From Caldalkalibacillus salinus (GTDB taxonomy: Bacteria > Bacillota > Bacilli > Caldalkalibacillales > JCM-10596): DNA of 35,497 nt. The translations under genes and the position numbers were made by a program. Below are positions 23,724-35,405 of this stretch, piece after piece; the first letter of the stretch is position 1, and every line of letters begins with the position of its first letter. A model generated the notes under the pieces. The model made no database searches, was not told the DNA's origin, and saw only the letters and a list, made by a program, of their open reading frames with translations. Where the stretch lies: positions 1 through 35,497 of the forward strand of contig NZ_JAERVL010000005.1 in NCBI RefSeq assembly GCF_016745835.1, given 5' to 3'.

Positions 23724-24854
23724 ATGGTCAAAACGGAAGTGTGGGTTGAGGAAGCTTGGCAAAATATTATTCAAAAAATTAACAATACGAGTCGAATCAT
23801 CGGTGCGCAATTCCCGCATGTGAGTGTTGAAGGAAAATATGAGTGTGCGGAGCCGCATTGGTGGACAGCCGGTTTCTGGCCGGGACAATTATGGCTGATT
23901 TATCGCGATACGCAAGACGAATCATTGAAAACCATCGCGGAAGCGTGTGAGCGCAAGCTGGATCAAGTGATCATGGATTATACCCGCTTAGATCATGATA
24001 TGGGGTTTATGTGGACTTTAACCAGTGTAGCGAGATATAAGCTTCTGGGAGCAGAAGATGCCAAACGGCGGGCATTATTGGTGGCCAATCTCCTGATGGG
24101 ACGCTATAATGCGAACGGTCACTTCATCCGGGCCTGGAACCCCTGGTTTGAAGGTGATGAGAATACAGGGTATGCCATTATCGATTCTGCCATGAATTTG
24201 CCCTTATTATTTTGGGCCTCACGGGAAACGGACGATCCCAGATTCAGAAGTGTGGCAATCAGGCATGCGAACACAATCCTCGATCACTTTATCGAGGCGG
24301 ACGGAGCCGTTCATCATATTGTCCATTTTGATCCGGAAACAGGGGAGAAAGTGGAAAGTCTAAGAGGCCAAGGTTATGCCCCACATTCGGCATGGTCGCG
24401 TGGGACGGCCTGGGCTATTTACGGGTTAACGCTATGCTACACATATACACAAGAGATGAAATATTTGCAGGCTGCCAAGCGCGTGGCCCATTTCTTTCTC
24501 TCTCATTTACCCGATGACTTTGTTCCCCCTTGGGATTTTCGTCTTCCTGCTGATGTCACGCCTTACCGTGATTCATCGGCAGGGGCCATTGCCGCGCCCG
24601 GGTTATTACTTTTAGCTGAACAAGTGTCATCTATAGAAGCGCACATTTATCAACGTGCTGCAGAAAACATACTCCAGTCTTTATATGTGAACTACGGCGC
24701 CTGGGACGATCCCCAGGAGGAGGGGCTCATTCGTCATGGTACGAGTCACTATCCACAACAAAAACATCTAGATAACCCCCTTATTTATGGTGACTACTTT
24801 TTTGTAGAAGGGATAGCGAGGTTAAAAGGTGACCAGGACGTGTTTTGGTCGTAG
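23724..24854 (+). CDS. GH88 unsaturated glucuronyl hydrolase
   Basis: A 376-residue (alpha/alpha)6-barrel enzyme of GH88, which hydrolyses the enol ether of delta-4,5-unsaturated glucuronic acid at the non-reducing end of oligosaccharides left by polysaccharide lyases. Family features are HWWTAGFWPGQLWL, LDHDMGFMW (catalytic Asp92), AIIDSAMNLPLLFWA (Asp154; the spacing fits the Asp88/Asp149 pair of the Bacillus enzyme), GQGYAPHSAWSRGTAWAIYG and SSAGAIAAPGLLLL. The ATG at 23724 follows AAAGGGTGAG, which contains the GH35 stop, so translation is coupled. No signal peptide. No lyase gene is visible nearby, so the source of unsaturated substrate is unclear. The related GH105 family is an alternative, but the QGYAxxSAWxRGxAW motif favours GH88. 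Confidence 0.88.
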   Translation: MVKTEVWVEEAWQNIIQKINNTSRIIGAQFPHVSVEGKYECAEPHWWTAGFWPGQLWLIYRDTQDESLKTIAEACERKLDQVIMDYTRLDHDMGFMWTLTSVARYKLLGAEDAKRRALLVANLLMGRYNANGHFIRAWNPWFEGDENTGYAIIDSAMNLPLLFWASRETDDPRFRSVAIRHANTILDHFIEADGAVHHIVHFDPETGEKVESLRGQGYAPHSAWSRGTAWAIYGLTLCYTYTQEMKYLQAAKRVAHFFLSHLPDDFVPPWDFRLPADVTPYRDSSAGAIAAPGLLLLAEQVSSIEAHIYQRAAENILQSLYVNYGAWDDPQEEGLIRHGTSHYPQQKHLDNPLIYGDYFFVEGIARLKGDQDVFWS

Positions 24855-24919
24855 GCAGGTATCAAGGTGTGGAGCGAAGGAAAGGCATGTCAAATTTTAC
24901 ATAGAAAAGAGGTAAATAG

Positions 24920-28198
<3,279 letters not shown>

Positions 28199-28323
28199 AT
28201 AGCATAGGTAAAATAGATCGTGTTTAATCCGATCAAGGTGTTTACAGGTGTTTAACAGGTATTTGGGTTTACTCACGTCATAAGGAGATATGATCACGTC
28301 ATAAGTAAAGGAGGTAGGGAATA

Positions 28324-30189
28324 GTGACGAAAACCACTGAACGGCTTCATACCAATCCTCTGCAGACGAGAGAGCAAGTTCAGATGGCCTTAGAACAAAT
28401 ATGCCTGCCGACGAAACCATACTTCAATAGGAGTAAAACAACCCTGCAATTAGGAGCAACAGGTGCCGGACACCCCGACGCCATAGCAGGGATGGAAGGT
28501 TTTGCTCGTTTACTGTGGGGCATCATTCCCTACCAGGCCGGAGGGAAAATGTATCAGGATTGGGACGATATCATACAAGGGGTTCGAAATGGAACCCATC
28601 CAGAGCACGAAGCCTACTGGGGAGACATCACAGACTACGATCAACGTATCGTCGAAATGGCCGCATTCGGTCTTGCTCTGGCCCTTATACCCGACCAAAT
28701 CTGGGAGCCATTAAGCGAAGAGGAAAGACGGCATTTCATCTCATGGTTAGATCAGATTAACGCTTATCACAGCTATGATTGTAACTGGTTGTTCTTCCGT
28801 GTGTTAGTCAATCTTGGGTTCAAGCAAGTCGGTGGCCCCTATAACGAAGAAAAGGTGGCCCAAAGCTTAGATCGGATCGATGCGTTTTATGTGGGGGATG
28901 GCTGGTATTCAGATGGCGTCAATGCGCATTGCGATTACTACACGTCGTTTGCCATTCATTTTTACAGTTTAATCTACGCCAAATTAATGGAAGGTGATGA
29001 CCCTGAACGTGTTGCGCTTTATAAACAGCGGGCGGGGTTATTCGCTCAAGATTTTATCTATTGGTTTGCCAAAGACGGTTCTGCCCTCCCCTATGGGCGG
29101 AGTCTGACATATAGGTTTGCACAGGCTGGATTTTGGAGTGCCCTGGCTTATGCTGAGATACACCCCTTTTCCTACGGTGTCATGAAGGGTATCATTCTCA
29201 ATCATTTGCGCTGGTGGTTCAAGCAGCCCATATTCAACCCTAACGGGACCCTGAGTATTGGTTATGCCTACCCTAACCTGGTTATGGCTGAGAACTACAA
29301 TGCACCAGGCTCGCCCTATTGGGGGTTAAAAGTATTCTTAATCCTAGCTCTCCCAGCTGATCACCCGTTTTGGCAAGCGGCAGAAGAACCCTTACCTCCA
29401 TTACACAACCGATCCGTTCAACGACCGCCACATTTTATTCTTTGTAGGCAAGACGATCAGAACCATGTCCTTGCCTTTAATGCCGGGTATCCCTTCACGA
29501 ATGCTCACACTCACACATCAGCAAAGTATGAAAAGTTTGTTTATTCTAATGTATTCGGTTTTAGTGTGCCACGGGCTGAATGGGGACTAGAGCAAGGTGC
29601 CTTTGATTCAATGCTGGCCCTGAGTGAAAGAGATCATCTGTACAGAGTCAAAAGACAAAGTGAAACATACACCATCGAAGACCAAGTCATTTATACAAAG
29701 TGGCGACCATGGCGGGATGTGACCGTACATACCTGGCTCATTGTCGGAACGCCGTGGCATGTAAGGGTTCATAAAATTCAAACTCATAGAGAGCTAGATG
29801 CAGCCGATGGTGGTTTTGCACTAGGTAAAGCACGTGGACACCCCAGTCCTGAGATTACTGAGCACATCCGCAATGAAACAGAGCTTCTCGTCAGTAGTGA
29901 GAATGGGTGTAGTGGCGTGACATTGCTATACGGTAAAGGCCATACAACACTCATCCATCCGCACGCCAATACGAATCTGATTCACCCGCGTACAGTCATC
30001 CCCACGGTACAATCGATTTTGCCTGTTGGCACCCACTGGCTTGTCACGGCCTTTTTTGCTGACCCCTGCCCGCATGTGGAGTGGAAAGCATGGGATAAAA
30101 CCCCTAGAGTGAACCACATAAATGGCGGCATAAGCATCTTGTCGAGAGAAGGTGACGCTCTCTTTACCCGGGAAATAAGTGAGCCGTAG
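28324..30189 (+). CDS. DUF2264 family protein, possible beta-glucuronidase-like hydrolase
   Basis: A 621-residue protein with an N-terminal DUF2264 domain (residues ~20-370), probably an (alpha/alpha)6 barrel, and a C-terminal beta-rich domain. Typical blocks are QLGATGAGHPDAIAGMEGFAR, YWGDITDYDQRIVEMAAFGLAL, NAYHSYDCNWLFFRVLVNLG, YVGDGWYSDGVNAHCDYYTSFA and DGSALPYGRSLTYRFAQAGFW. No signal peptide, so cytoplasmic. From memory, CAZy has placed DUF2264 proteins in GH154 with beta-glucuronidase activity against arabinogalactan; that would suit this locus, but I cannot verify it here. The start is GTG with AAAGGAGG upstream. It follows GH2 by 125 bp and precedes the secreted GH30 gene. Confidence 0.8.
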   Translation: MTKTTERLHTNPLQTREQVQMALEQICLPTKPYFNRSKTTLQLGATGAGHPDAIAGMEGFARLLWGIIPYQAGGKMYQDWDDIIQGVRNGTHPEHEAYWGDITDYDQRIVEMAAFGLALALIPDQIWEPLSEEERRHFISWLDQINAYHSYDCNWLFFRVLVNLGFKQVGGPYNEEKVAQSLDRIDAFYVGDGWYSDGVNAHCDYYTSFAIHFYSLIYAKLMEGDDPERVALYKQRAGLFAQDFIYWFAKDGSALPYGRSLTYRFAQAGFWSALAYAEIHPFSYGVMKGIILNHLRWWFKQPIFNPNGTLSIGYAYPNLVMAENYNAPGSPYWGLKVFLILALPADHPFWQAAEEPLPPLHNRSVQRPPHFILCRQDDQNHVLAFNAGYPFTNAHTHTSAKYEKFVYSNVFGFSVPRAEWGLEQGAFDSMLALSERDHLYRVKRQSETYTIEDQVIYTKWRPWRDVTVHTWLIVGTPWHVRVHKIQTHRELDAADGGFALGKARGHPSPEITEHIRNETELLVSSENGCSGVTLLYGKGHTTLIHPHANTNLIHPRTVIPTVQSILPVGTHWLVTAFFADPCPHVEWKAWDKTPRVNHINGGISILSREGDALFTREISEP

Positions 30190-30192
30190 CGC

Positions 30193-30230
30193 TATAAAAG
30201 GGGTAACGCCTTTTATATAAAACATTTTTT
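30193..30230 (+). terminator. Hairpin between the DUF2264 and GH30 genes
   Basis: TATAAAAGG (30193-30201) pairs with CCTTTTATA (30209-30217) around a 7-nt loop, followed by TAAAACATTTTTT. It could be a partial terminator or an RNA processing/stability element that adjusts GH30 expression relative to the rest of the operon. No separate GH30 promoter is evident in the 59-bp gap. Confidence 0.55.
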
Positions 30231-30248
30231 AGAGGAGGAAGATTGTGT

Positions 30249-32429
30249 ATGCTTCATTTTTCCCGACACAAAGGCGTATTGATGACAGTGTGTAGCTTGT
30301 TGATGTTTTCTCTATTGACAGCGGCTTGGCCCACGCAGGCGGCCGATGATGAGGTCGTTAAGGTTTATCCCGGCATCCAGTATCAGACACATGAAGGGTT
30401 CGGGACCTCTCTCGCTTGGTTTGGGCATGCTGTGGGAGGCTTTTCCGAACTGAACAGAACGGCGATTGCTGATTTACTCTTTGATCCAGATGAAGGATTA
30501 GGGCTGAATATCGTCAGGTACAATATTGGCGGTGGTGATCACCCGGACCAAGACTGGTTAAGGCCAGGTGCTGATGTACCAGGGTTTCAACCGGTTGAAG
30601 GAGAGTGGGATTGGACAGCCGATTCCCATCAGCGCTGGATGATGCAAGCAGCAAAGGAAAGAGCGGGTGAGCATTTTATCGCTGAAGCTTTTTCCAATTC
30701 ACCACCGTATTGGATGACCTACACCGGGACTTCTTCAGGTAACGGTAGAGAAGACAATTTGCGACCTGAATATGCCGAAGCCTTCGCGGAGTATCTTACA
30801 GAAGTGGTGAAGCATTATGATGAGCACTGGGATGTGACATTCAGAACATTGAATCCGTTCAATGAACCGAGCCATTACTGGCAGGAAAGGGGCCGCCAAG
30901 AAGGCGCTCATTTTGATGTTGCTACTCAAGAACAGATTATTGCTCTGGTTCATGACGCTCTAAAAGAAAAAGGGTTGTCCACTGACATTAGTGTTATGGA
31001 TGGTAAGTCTATCTGGGACACCATATGGCAATGGCGAGATTACAGTGCCACAACTCAATCATATGTGAGTCAGATTAATGGGCACGGTTACTATGGTAGT
31101 GTGAATGACCAACAAAATTTGCATCGTATCGCTAAGTCAGAAGGTAAGAGACTGTGGATGTCTGAAGCGGATGGTGGCGGCGGAACAGATCCGTTCGGCC
31201 GTTATCGTTTTGCACCTGATGATATGGAGCCTGCCCTAAATCTTTCCAACATGATCTCCACTCATCTAAAAGAAATGCAGCCAGCTGCCTGGATCTTCTG
31301 GCAAGCGGTCGAAAACTACCCGGAGAACATTCGGGGGGATCATACTTGGGGATTAATACATGCGAACTTTGAAGAAGAGGGCTCTCAAGGCTTAGCAGAG
31401 GAAGAATGGAGAACGAATAAAAAGTACTATGCTTTTGCGCAGTATTCTAAGTTCATTCGCCCCGGCTACCAGCAAATCGGAATTGACGGCTCAGATGCTG
31501 TTGCCTTCATCGATTGGCAGGATGAGAGACTCGTAATCGTGCAGACCAATGAGGGGACTTCCAGTGTAGAAAAAACTTTTGATCTATCGGACTTTAATGA
31601 TGTTGGGGAAAAAGTACAAGTGTATAGAACCTCTGAAACAGAGGATTTAGTACAATTAGATGATATGATAATCGCTAACGAAAAGCTGACAACCATATTA
31701 CCACGTGAATCAATAACGACTTTTGTCATTGATGGTATGCATTATACGCATCAGAAAAAGCAGAACGTTGCTTTGAATAAACCGGTGACAGCGACCAGTG
31801 AACAGAGTGGCAATGAAGTAGAGCATATGGTTGATGGCCAATGGGATACTCGGTGGTCCGCACAAGGTTACCCACAGTCTGCCGTCATCGATTTAGAACA
31901 ATCGTATACCATCGACAAGGCTGAACTCGCACCCTATCAAAATAGAGCTTATCAATATCGGATAGAGGCGTCTACTGATGGAGAGCATTATACCACTATC
32001 GTAGACCGTACCTCTAATACAACTGGAGGACTTTTACTTACTGATGGATTTTCTCCCGTTGATGCTCGGTATATTAAATTGACCGTCACAGGGGCTCATC
32101 GATATACAGGAGACTGGGTGAGCATCCGTGATCTAAGACTTTATGAGTCGCAGCCTACGCAACCTACAATGTCTGAATTACACAATCAATTTAAGCAGTA
32201 CAAAGCGTCGGAGAATGTTACAGGCCCACTAGTCCGTCAATTAGAAAATAAATTGGACCAAGCGCAACGTCATCTCAATAAAGGGCACAAGGACCAAGCC
32301 TTGAAACACCTGAACGACTTTTTAAAGCATCTATCTAATGAAGCTTTACGGAAACATATCACAGAAGAAGCCCGACTCAATTTGCATTCTCAGGCACAAG
32401 CCTTAATTGACTCTCGGCTTGAAGACTGA
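30249..32429 (+). CDS. Secreted GH30 endo-beta-1,6-galactanase-like enzyme with CBM and FIMAH domains
   Basis: A 726-residue secreted enzyme. Residues 1-~34 are a signal peptide ending TQA. Residues ~38-480 form the GH30 barrel and side beta-domain: EGFGTSLAWFGHAVGG (the GTSLAW signature of endo-beta-1,6-galactanases), RYNIGGGDHP, EAFSNSPPYWMT, LNPFNEPSHYW (acid/base Glu206), LWMSEADGGGG (nucleophile Glu306) and WIFWQAVENYP. Residues ~506-640 are an F5/8-type C (CBM32-like) domain (VALNKPVTATSE, VDGQWDTRWSAQG, YIKLTVTGAH). Residues ~645-726 form a helical FIMAH-like tail (LENKLDQAQRHLNKGHKDQA). AGAGGAGGAA serves the ATG at 30249. It probably cuts beta-1,6-galactan chains outside the cell. Specificity is inferred from the signature and operon. 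Confidence 0.88.
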   Translation: MLHFSRHKGVLMTVCSLLMFSLLTAAWPTQAADDEVVKVYPGIQYQTHEGFGTSLAWFGHAVGGFSELNRTAIADLLFDPDEGLGLNIVRYNIGGGDHPDQDWLRPGADVPGFQPVEGEWDWTADSHQRWMMQAAKERAGEHFIAEAFSNSPPYWMTYTGTSSGNGREDNLRPEYAEAFAEYLTEVVKHYDEHWDVTFRTLNPFNEPSHYWQERGRQEGAHFDVATQEQIIALVHDALKEKGLSTDISVMDGKSIWDTIWQWRDYSATTQSYVSQINGHGYYGSVNDQQNLHRIAKSEGKRLWMSEADGGGGTDPFGRYRFAPDDMEPALNLSNMISTHLKEMQPAAWIFWQAVENYPENIRGDHTWGLIHANFEEEGSQGLAEEEWRTNKKYYAFAQYSKFIRPGYQQIGIDGSDAVAFIDWQDERLVIVQTNEGTSSVEKTFDLSDFNDVGEKVQVYRTSETEDLVQLDDMIIANEKLTTILPRESITTFVIDGMHYTHQKKQNVALNKPVTATSEQSGNEVEHMVDGQWDTRWSAQGYPQSAVIDLEQSYTIDKAELAPYQNRAYQYRIEASTDGEHYTTIVDRTSNTTGGLLLTDGFSPVDARYIKLTVTGAHRYTGDWVSIRDLRLYESQPTQPTMSELHNQFKQYKASENVTGPLVRQLENKLDQAQRHLNKGHKDQALKHLNDFLKHLSNEALRKHITEEARLNLHSQAQALIDSRLED

Positions 32430-32450
32430 ATATAACGTCTAGTTGCTACA

Positions 32451-32482
32451 GGGTATCGTTCGTACGACGATACTCTTTTTTT
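32451..32482 (+). terminator. Rho-independent terminator ending the galactan operon
   Basis: GGGTATCGT (32451-32459) pairs with ACGATACTC (32467-32475), including one G-U, and is followed by seven T. It marks the end of the 17,470-32,429 operon. Confidence 0.88.
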
Positions 32483-32604
32483 ATGAGCCATATTTGAGAC
32501 GTTCGATGCTGAAATGGTGTAGAACGAAGAGACTAAGACAATGACAGTAAGTGTTCACAAAGGCAACAAACTCACGTGGGTAACAATAATAATAAGTCTC
32601 TACC

Positions 32605-32665
32605 TTGAAAAATAAAAGGCATCCCTATAAGATAATAAATAAGCTTGTTAGGCTTATAACAACTT
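32605..32665 (+). promoter_or_regulatory. Candidate gndA promoter and leader hairpin
   Basis: TTGAAA (32605-32610), 17 bp, TAAGAT (32628-32633) is a reasonable SigA promoter. Just downstream AAGCTTGTTA (32641-32650) can pair with TAACAACTT (32657-32665) leaving one bulged C, giving a small 5' leader hairpin about 46 nt before the gndA start. Confidence 0.45.
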
Positions 32666-32711
32666 ATGGATAGCGAGTGCACAAAAAATTGTACATTGAG
32701 AGGGATCAAAT

Positions 32712-34121
32712 ATGTCTAAACAACAAATTGGTGTGATTGGTTTAGCCGTTATGGGAAAGAATCTCGCGCTAAATATAGAAAGTCGAGGTTATTCCGTCTC
32801 TGTCTATAATCGGTCAGAGGAAAAAACAGTTGAATTCCTAAATAATGAAGCCCAAGGTAAAAACTTTGAAGGTACATACAGTATTGAATCGTTCGTCAAC
32901 TCCTTGGAAAAGCCACGTAAAATATTACTGATGGTGAAAGCAGGGGCGCCCACAGATGCGACAATTCAATCATTACTGCCTCATCTAGATAAAGGAGATA
33001 TTCTCATAGACGGCGGTAACACGTTCTTCCAGGATACGATGAGACGTAACAAAGAGCTAGAAGCATCAGGTGTCCACTTTATTGGAACAGGCGTTTCAGG
33101 TGGAGAGGAAGGTGCACTAAAAGGCCCTTCTATCATGCCAGGTGGTCAAAAAGAAGCTTATGACCTAGTCGAACCCATTCTTAAGGCCATTTCTGCCAAA
33201 GTGGATGGAGACCCTTGTTGTACGTATATCGGTCCCAACGGTGCCGGCCACTATGTAAAAATGGTTCATAACGGGATCGAATACGGTGATATGCAACTGA
33301 TATCCGAAGCGTATTTTATTATGAAGCAGGTGCTCAATCTCAGCACTGAAGAACTTCATGAGGTTTTCGCTGACTGGAATAAAGGAGAGCTAGACAGCTA
33401 CCTAATTGAAATCACGGCTAATATCTTTACCAAAAAGGATGACGAAACGGGTAAACCGATGATTGACGTTATTCTAGATACAGCAGGGCAAAAGGGAACA
33501 GGAAAATGGACAAGCCAAAACGCTTTAGATTTAGGCGTGCCACTGCCGATCATCACTGAATCTGTGTTTGCTCGTTTCATTTCGGCCTTGAAGGAAGAAC
33601 GAGTTAAAGCAAGCAAAATCTTAAATGGCCCACAAAAGACATCCTTCGATGGAGACAAAAAAGAGCTCATTGAGGCTGTCCGCAAAGCACTATATATGAG
33701 TAAAATCGTGTCTTACGCGCAAGGGTTTGCTCAAATGCGTGCCGCATCAGAAGAGTACGATTGGAATCTGCGTTACGGCGATATCGCCATGATTTTCCGC
33801 GGCGGTTGTATTATCCGAGCACAGTTCCTACAAAAGATTAAAGAAGCATATGACCAGGAACCAGGTTTAGCGAACCTCTTACTAGACCCTTACTTTAAGG
33901 ATATCGTTGAAAATTACCAGTCGGCTTTACGCCATGTGGTATCTGTGGCGATTGAACATGGCATTCCAGTACCATCATTCTCAAGTGCCATCGCTTATTA
34001 TGATAGCTATCGTACGGAAACATTACCGGCAAATCTCTTACAAGCCCAACGTGACTACTTTGGGGCACACACTTATCAACGAGTGGATAAAGAAGGAACT
34101 TTCCATACCCAGTGGACCTAA
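32712..34121 (+). CDS. gndA: 6-phosphogluconate dehydrogenase, decarboxylating
   Basis: A 469-residue enzyme of the oxidative pentose phosphate pathway: 6-phosphogluconate plus NADP+ gives ribulose 5-phosphate, CO2 and NADPH. The Rossmann nucleotide site is [21 protein letters not shown] with YNRSEEKT, the Arg of NRS favouring NADP. The family substrate signature is [22 protein letters not shown]. The catalytic region is [20 protein letters not shown], containing the Lys (~182) and the HNGIEYGD block. The all-helical domain and C-terminal tail ([22 protein letters not shown]) are complete. GAGAGGGATC precedes the ATG. The length and sequence fit the GndA (YqjI-like) rather than the GntZ form. 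It is outside the galactan operon, but supplies sugar catabolism generally. Confidence 0.97.
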   Translation: MSKQQIGVIGLAVMGKNLALNIESRGYSVSVYNRSEEKTVEFLNNEAQGKNFEGTYSIESFVNSLEKPRKILLMVKAGAPTDATIQSLLPHLDKGDILIDGGNTFFQDTMRRNKELEASGVHFIGTGVSGGEEGALKGPSIMPGGQKEAYDLVEPILKAISAKVDGDPCCTYIGPNGAGHYVKMVHNGIEYGDMQLISEAYFIMKQVLNLSTEELHEVFADWNKGELDSYLIEITANIFTKKDDETGKPMIDVILDTAGQKGTGKWTSQNALDLGVPLPIITESVFARFISALKEERVKASKILNGPQKTSFDGDKKELIEAVRKALYMSKIVSYAQGFAQMRAASEEYDWNLRYGDIAMIFRGGCIIRAQFLQKIKEAYDQEPGLANLLLDPYFKDIVENYQSALRHVVSVAIEHGIPVPSFSSAIAYYDSYRTETLPANLLQAQRDYFGAHTYQRVDKEGTFHTQWT

Positions 34122-34256
34122 GAGGGTATGAGCGAGCATAACCTTTTTCCAATATAAAACCCAATAAATTCCTTAACGCCATCAGACGGGTTAAGGGCTG
34201 TTATAAGCATAAAAAGTAGGGGGTTAGTTGCCCACTCAACCTTAATACCACCATTC

Positions 34257-34327
34257 AACCCAGCCGAAAGCAAAAGTGAAACGGACATCACCGGTTTCCG
34301 ATTTTTTGGGCTGGGTCTTCTTTTTTT
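34257..34327 (+). terminator. Complex hairpin terminator after gndA
   Basis: ACCCAGCC (34258-34265) pairs with GGGCTGGGT (34309-34317), followed by CTTCTTTTTTT. The ~43-nt interior holds a second hairpin, GAAAC...GTTTC (34278-34298). A separate hairpin, CCTTAAC...GTTAAGG (34171-34196), lies upstream without a T-run. The 275-bp gap 34122-34396 has no other clear feature. Confidence 0.65.
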
Positions 34328-34396
34328 AAAGAGCTTAGAAAATATGAGGAACCACGACAAACGATTACGACCACGATATAAAGGAGTACTTTTAAC

Positions 34397-34909
34397 ATGA
34401 GAATGACGGTTGTCATAATGATCTTATTAAGCACACTTGTCTCGGGATGTGCTGTAGGCCAAGATAATGCAGAATCTTTTGAAACGAGTATCACTCATGT
34501 TCAATACATAGGTCAGGACGATGACTTTGTAAAAGACCTTCAGGATGTAGACGTGCAAGTCAATCATAACGAAGAGATAGATTTAAGTGATGATGCGTTC
34601 AAAAATATTCTGATTGATGCAGAACATAGGAGACTATCACGGAGTGCCATAATACACGCTCTGCAGGAAGGCTATCATGTATTTTTCGTCAACGTTGTCA
34701 ATACGAGGTTTATTTCTCAGCATTACCTACAGACCGATTCTTATGAAGCGTTAGTAGAAGGTGGATCTGCTATTGTCCAATTGCTATTAGCTGATGCCAG
34801 CCAAGCTAAACTCACTTCACACTATATCGGTTGGGACGATGAGAATGACAAAATAGAAATGTTGAATGCCATAGAGGATTATAGACAAGACGTCGAGAGC
34901 GATAGCTGA
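34397..34909 (+). CDS. Lipoprotein of unknown function
   Basis: A 170-residue protein with an N-terminal lipoprotein signal: MRMTVVIMILLSTLVSGC, lipobox LVSGC, lipid-modified Cys at residue 18. The remaining ~150 residues are acidic and without a family I can name. They include a DDDFVKDLQDVDVQVN segment, a HRRLSRSAIIHALQEGYHVFFVN stretch and a LTSHYIGWDDENDKIEML end. AAGGAG at 34381-34386 is 10 nt before the ATG. It would sit on the outer face of the membrane. A small membrane protein gene follows 38 bp later on the same strand, and the two may share a transcript. Confidence 0.75.
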   Translation: MRMTVVIMILLSTLVSGCAVGQDNAESFETSITHVQYIGQDDDFVKDLQDVDVQVNHNEEIDLSDDAFKNILIDAEHRRLSRSAIIHALQEGYHVFFVNVVNTRFISQHYLQTDSYEALVEGGSAIVQLLLADASQAKLTSHYIGWDDENDKIEMLNAIEDYRQDVESDS

Positions 34910-34947
34910 GTATTTTTATAATATAATTTTTTGGGAGGATTTTTCTG

Positions 34948-35115
34948 ATGGAAACGTTCGGTAGAGGTTGTCTGTATATTATTGTTGGCATCGGCGTCAT
35001 GATGCTACTCGCTCTAGTCACTCAAAGCCATATTAATATACCCTTGATCATCGCAATACCTTTAATCATTTTTGCGTTTGTCGTAGCGAAGAAGAAAACA
35101 GACAGAAGTCAGTAA
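34948..35115 (+). CDS. Small membrane protein (55 residues)
   Basis: Two hydrophobic helices can be read: GCLYIIVGIGVMMLLALV (residues ~7-25) and INIPLIIAIPLIIFAFVV (~29-46), followed by the basic tail AKKKTDRSQ. GGGAGGA at 34933-34939 is well placed before the ATG, which supports translation. No family is recognised. It follows the lipoprotein gene by 38 bp. Confidence 0.6.
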   Translation: METFGRGCLYIIVGIGVMMLLALVTQSHINIPLIIAIPLIIFAFVVAKKKTDRSQ

Positions 35116-35158
35116 TGTTGGGAAATGCTAAGACAAAGGCGTTAAGACACAAAATAAA

Positions 35159-35181
35159 AAACCACCCAAGTTGGGTGGTTT
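35159..35181 (-). terminator. Perfect 11-bp palindrome, terminator for the minus-strand gene
   Basis: AAACCACCCAA (35159-35169) and TTGGGTGGTTT (35171-35181) are perfect inverse complements around one base. On the minus strand the stem runs into TTTTATTTTGTG, the pattern of an intrinsic terminator. On the plus strand the T-run is weak, so it mainly serves the leftward gene. Confidence 0.82.
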
Positions 35182-35211
35182 CAGATTGTAGAAAAACCTC
35201 TTTTGCATCCA

Positions 35212-35331
35212 TTACTGACCTCTATGGTATAAGTCGATAAACGCATGGAAAATTTCTACGACTTGATAAGAGAGAAGCGTCATAGCCGTTAAAGAAAAGA
35301 ATGCGATCATGATGATACGGATCCACATCAT
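35212..35331 (-). CDS. Tiny membrane protein (39 residues)
   Basis: Reads MMWIRIIMIAFFSLTAMTLL then SYQVVEIFHAFIDLYHRGQ: a single hydrophobic helix at residues ~4-24 and a short amphipathic tail. AAAGGAGGAA lies 7 nt before the first of two adjacent ATG codons. A perfect terminator follows on the same strand. The binding site and terminator make a genuine small gene likely, though its function is unknown. Confidence 0.62.
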   Translation of the reverse strand: MMWIRIIMIAFFSLTAMTLLSYQVVEIFHAFIDLYHRGQ

Positions 35332-35405
35332 TATGATTCCTCCTTTGATAGAGATTGACTTAAAAAGATAAACATTGACTATCAAAAGAAGGAACAATCA
35401 CATAC

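Noticed and set aside
34141-34330. Known riboswitch class before the lipoprotein gene
   Set aside because: I could not match the conserved core of any class I know; only generic hairpins and a terminator are visible.
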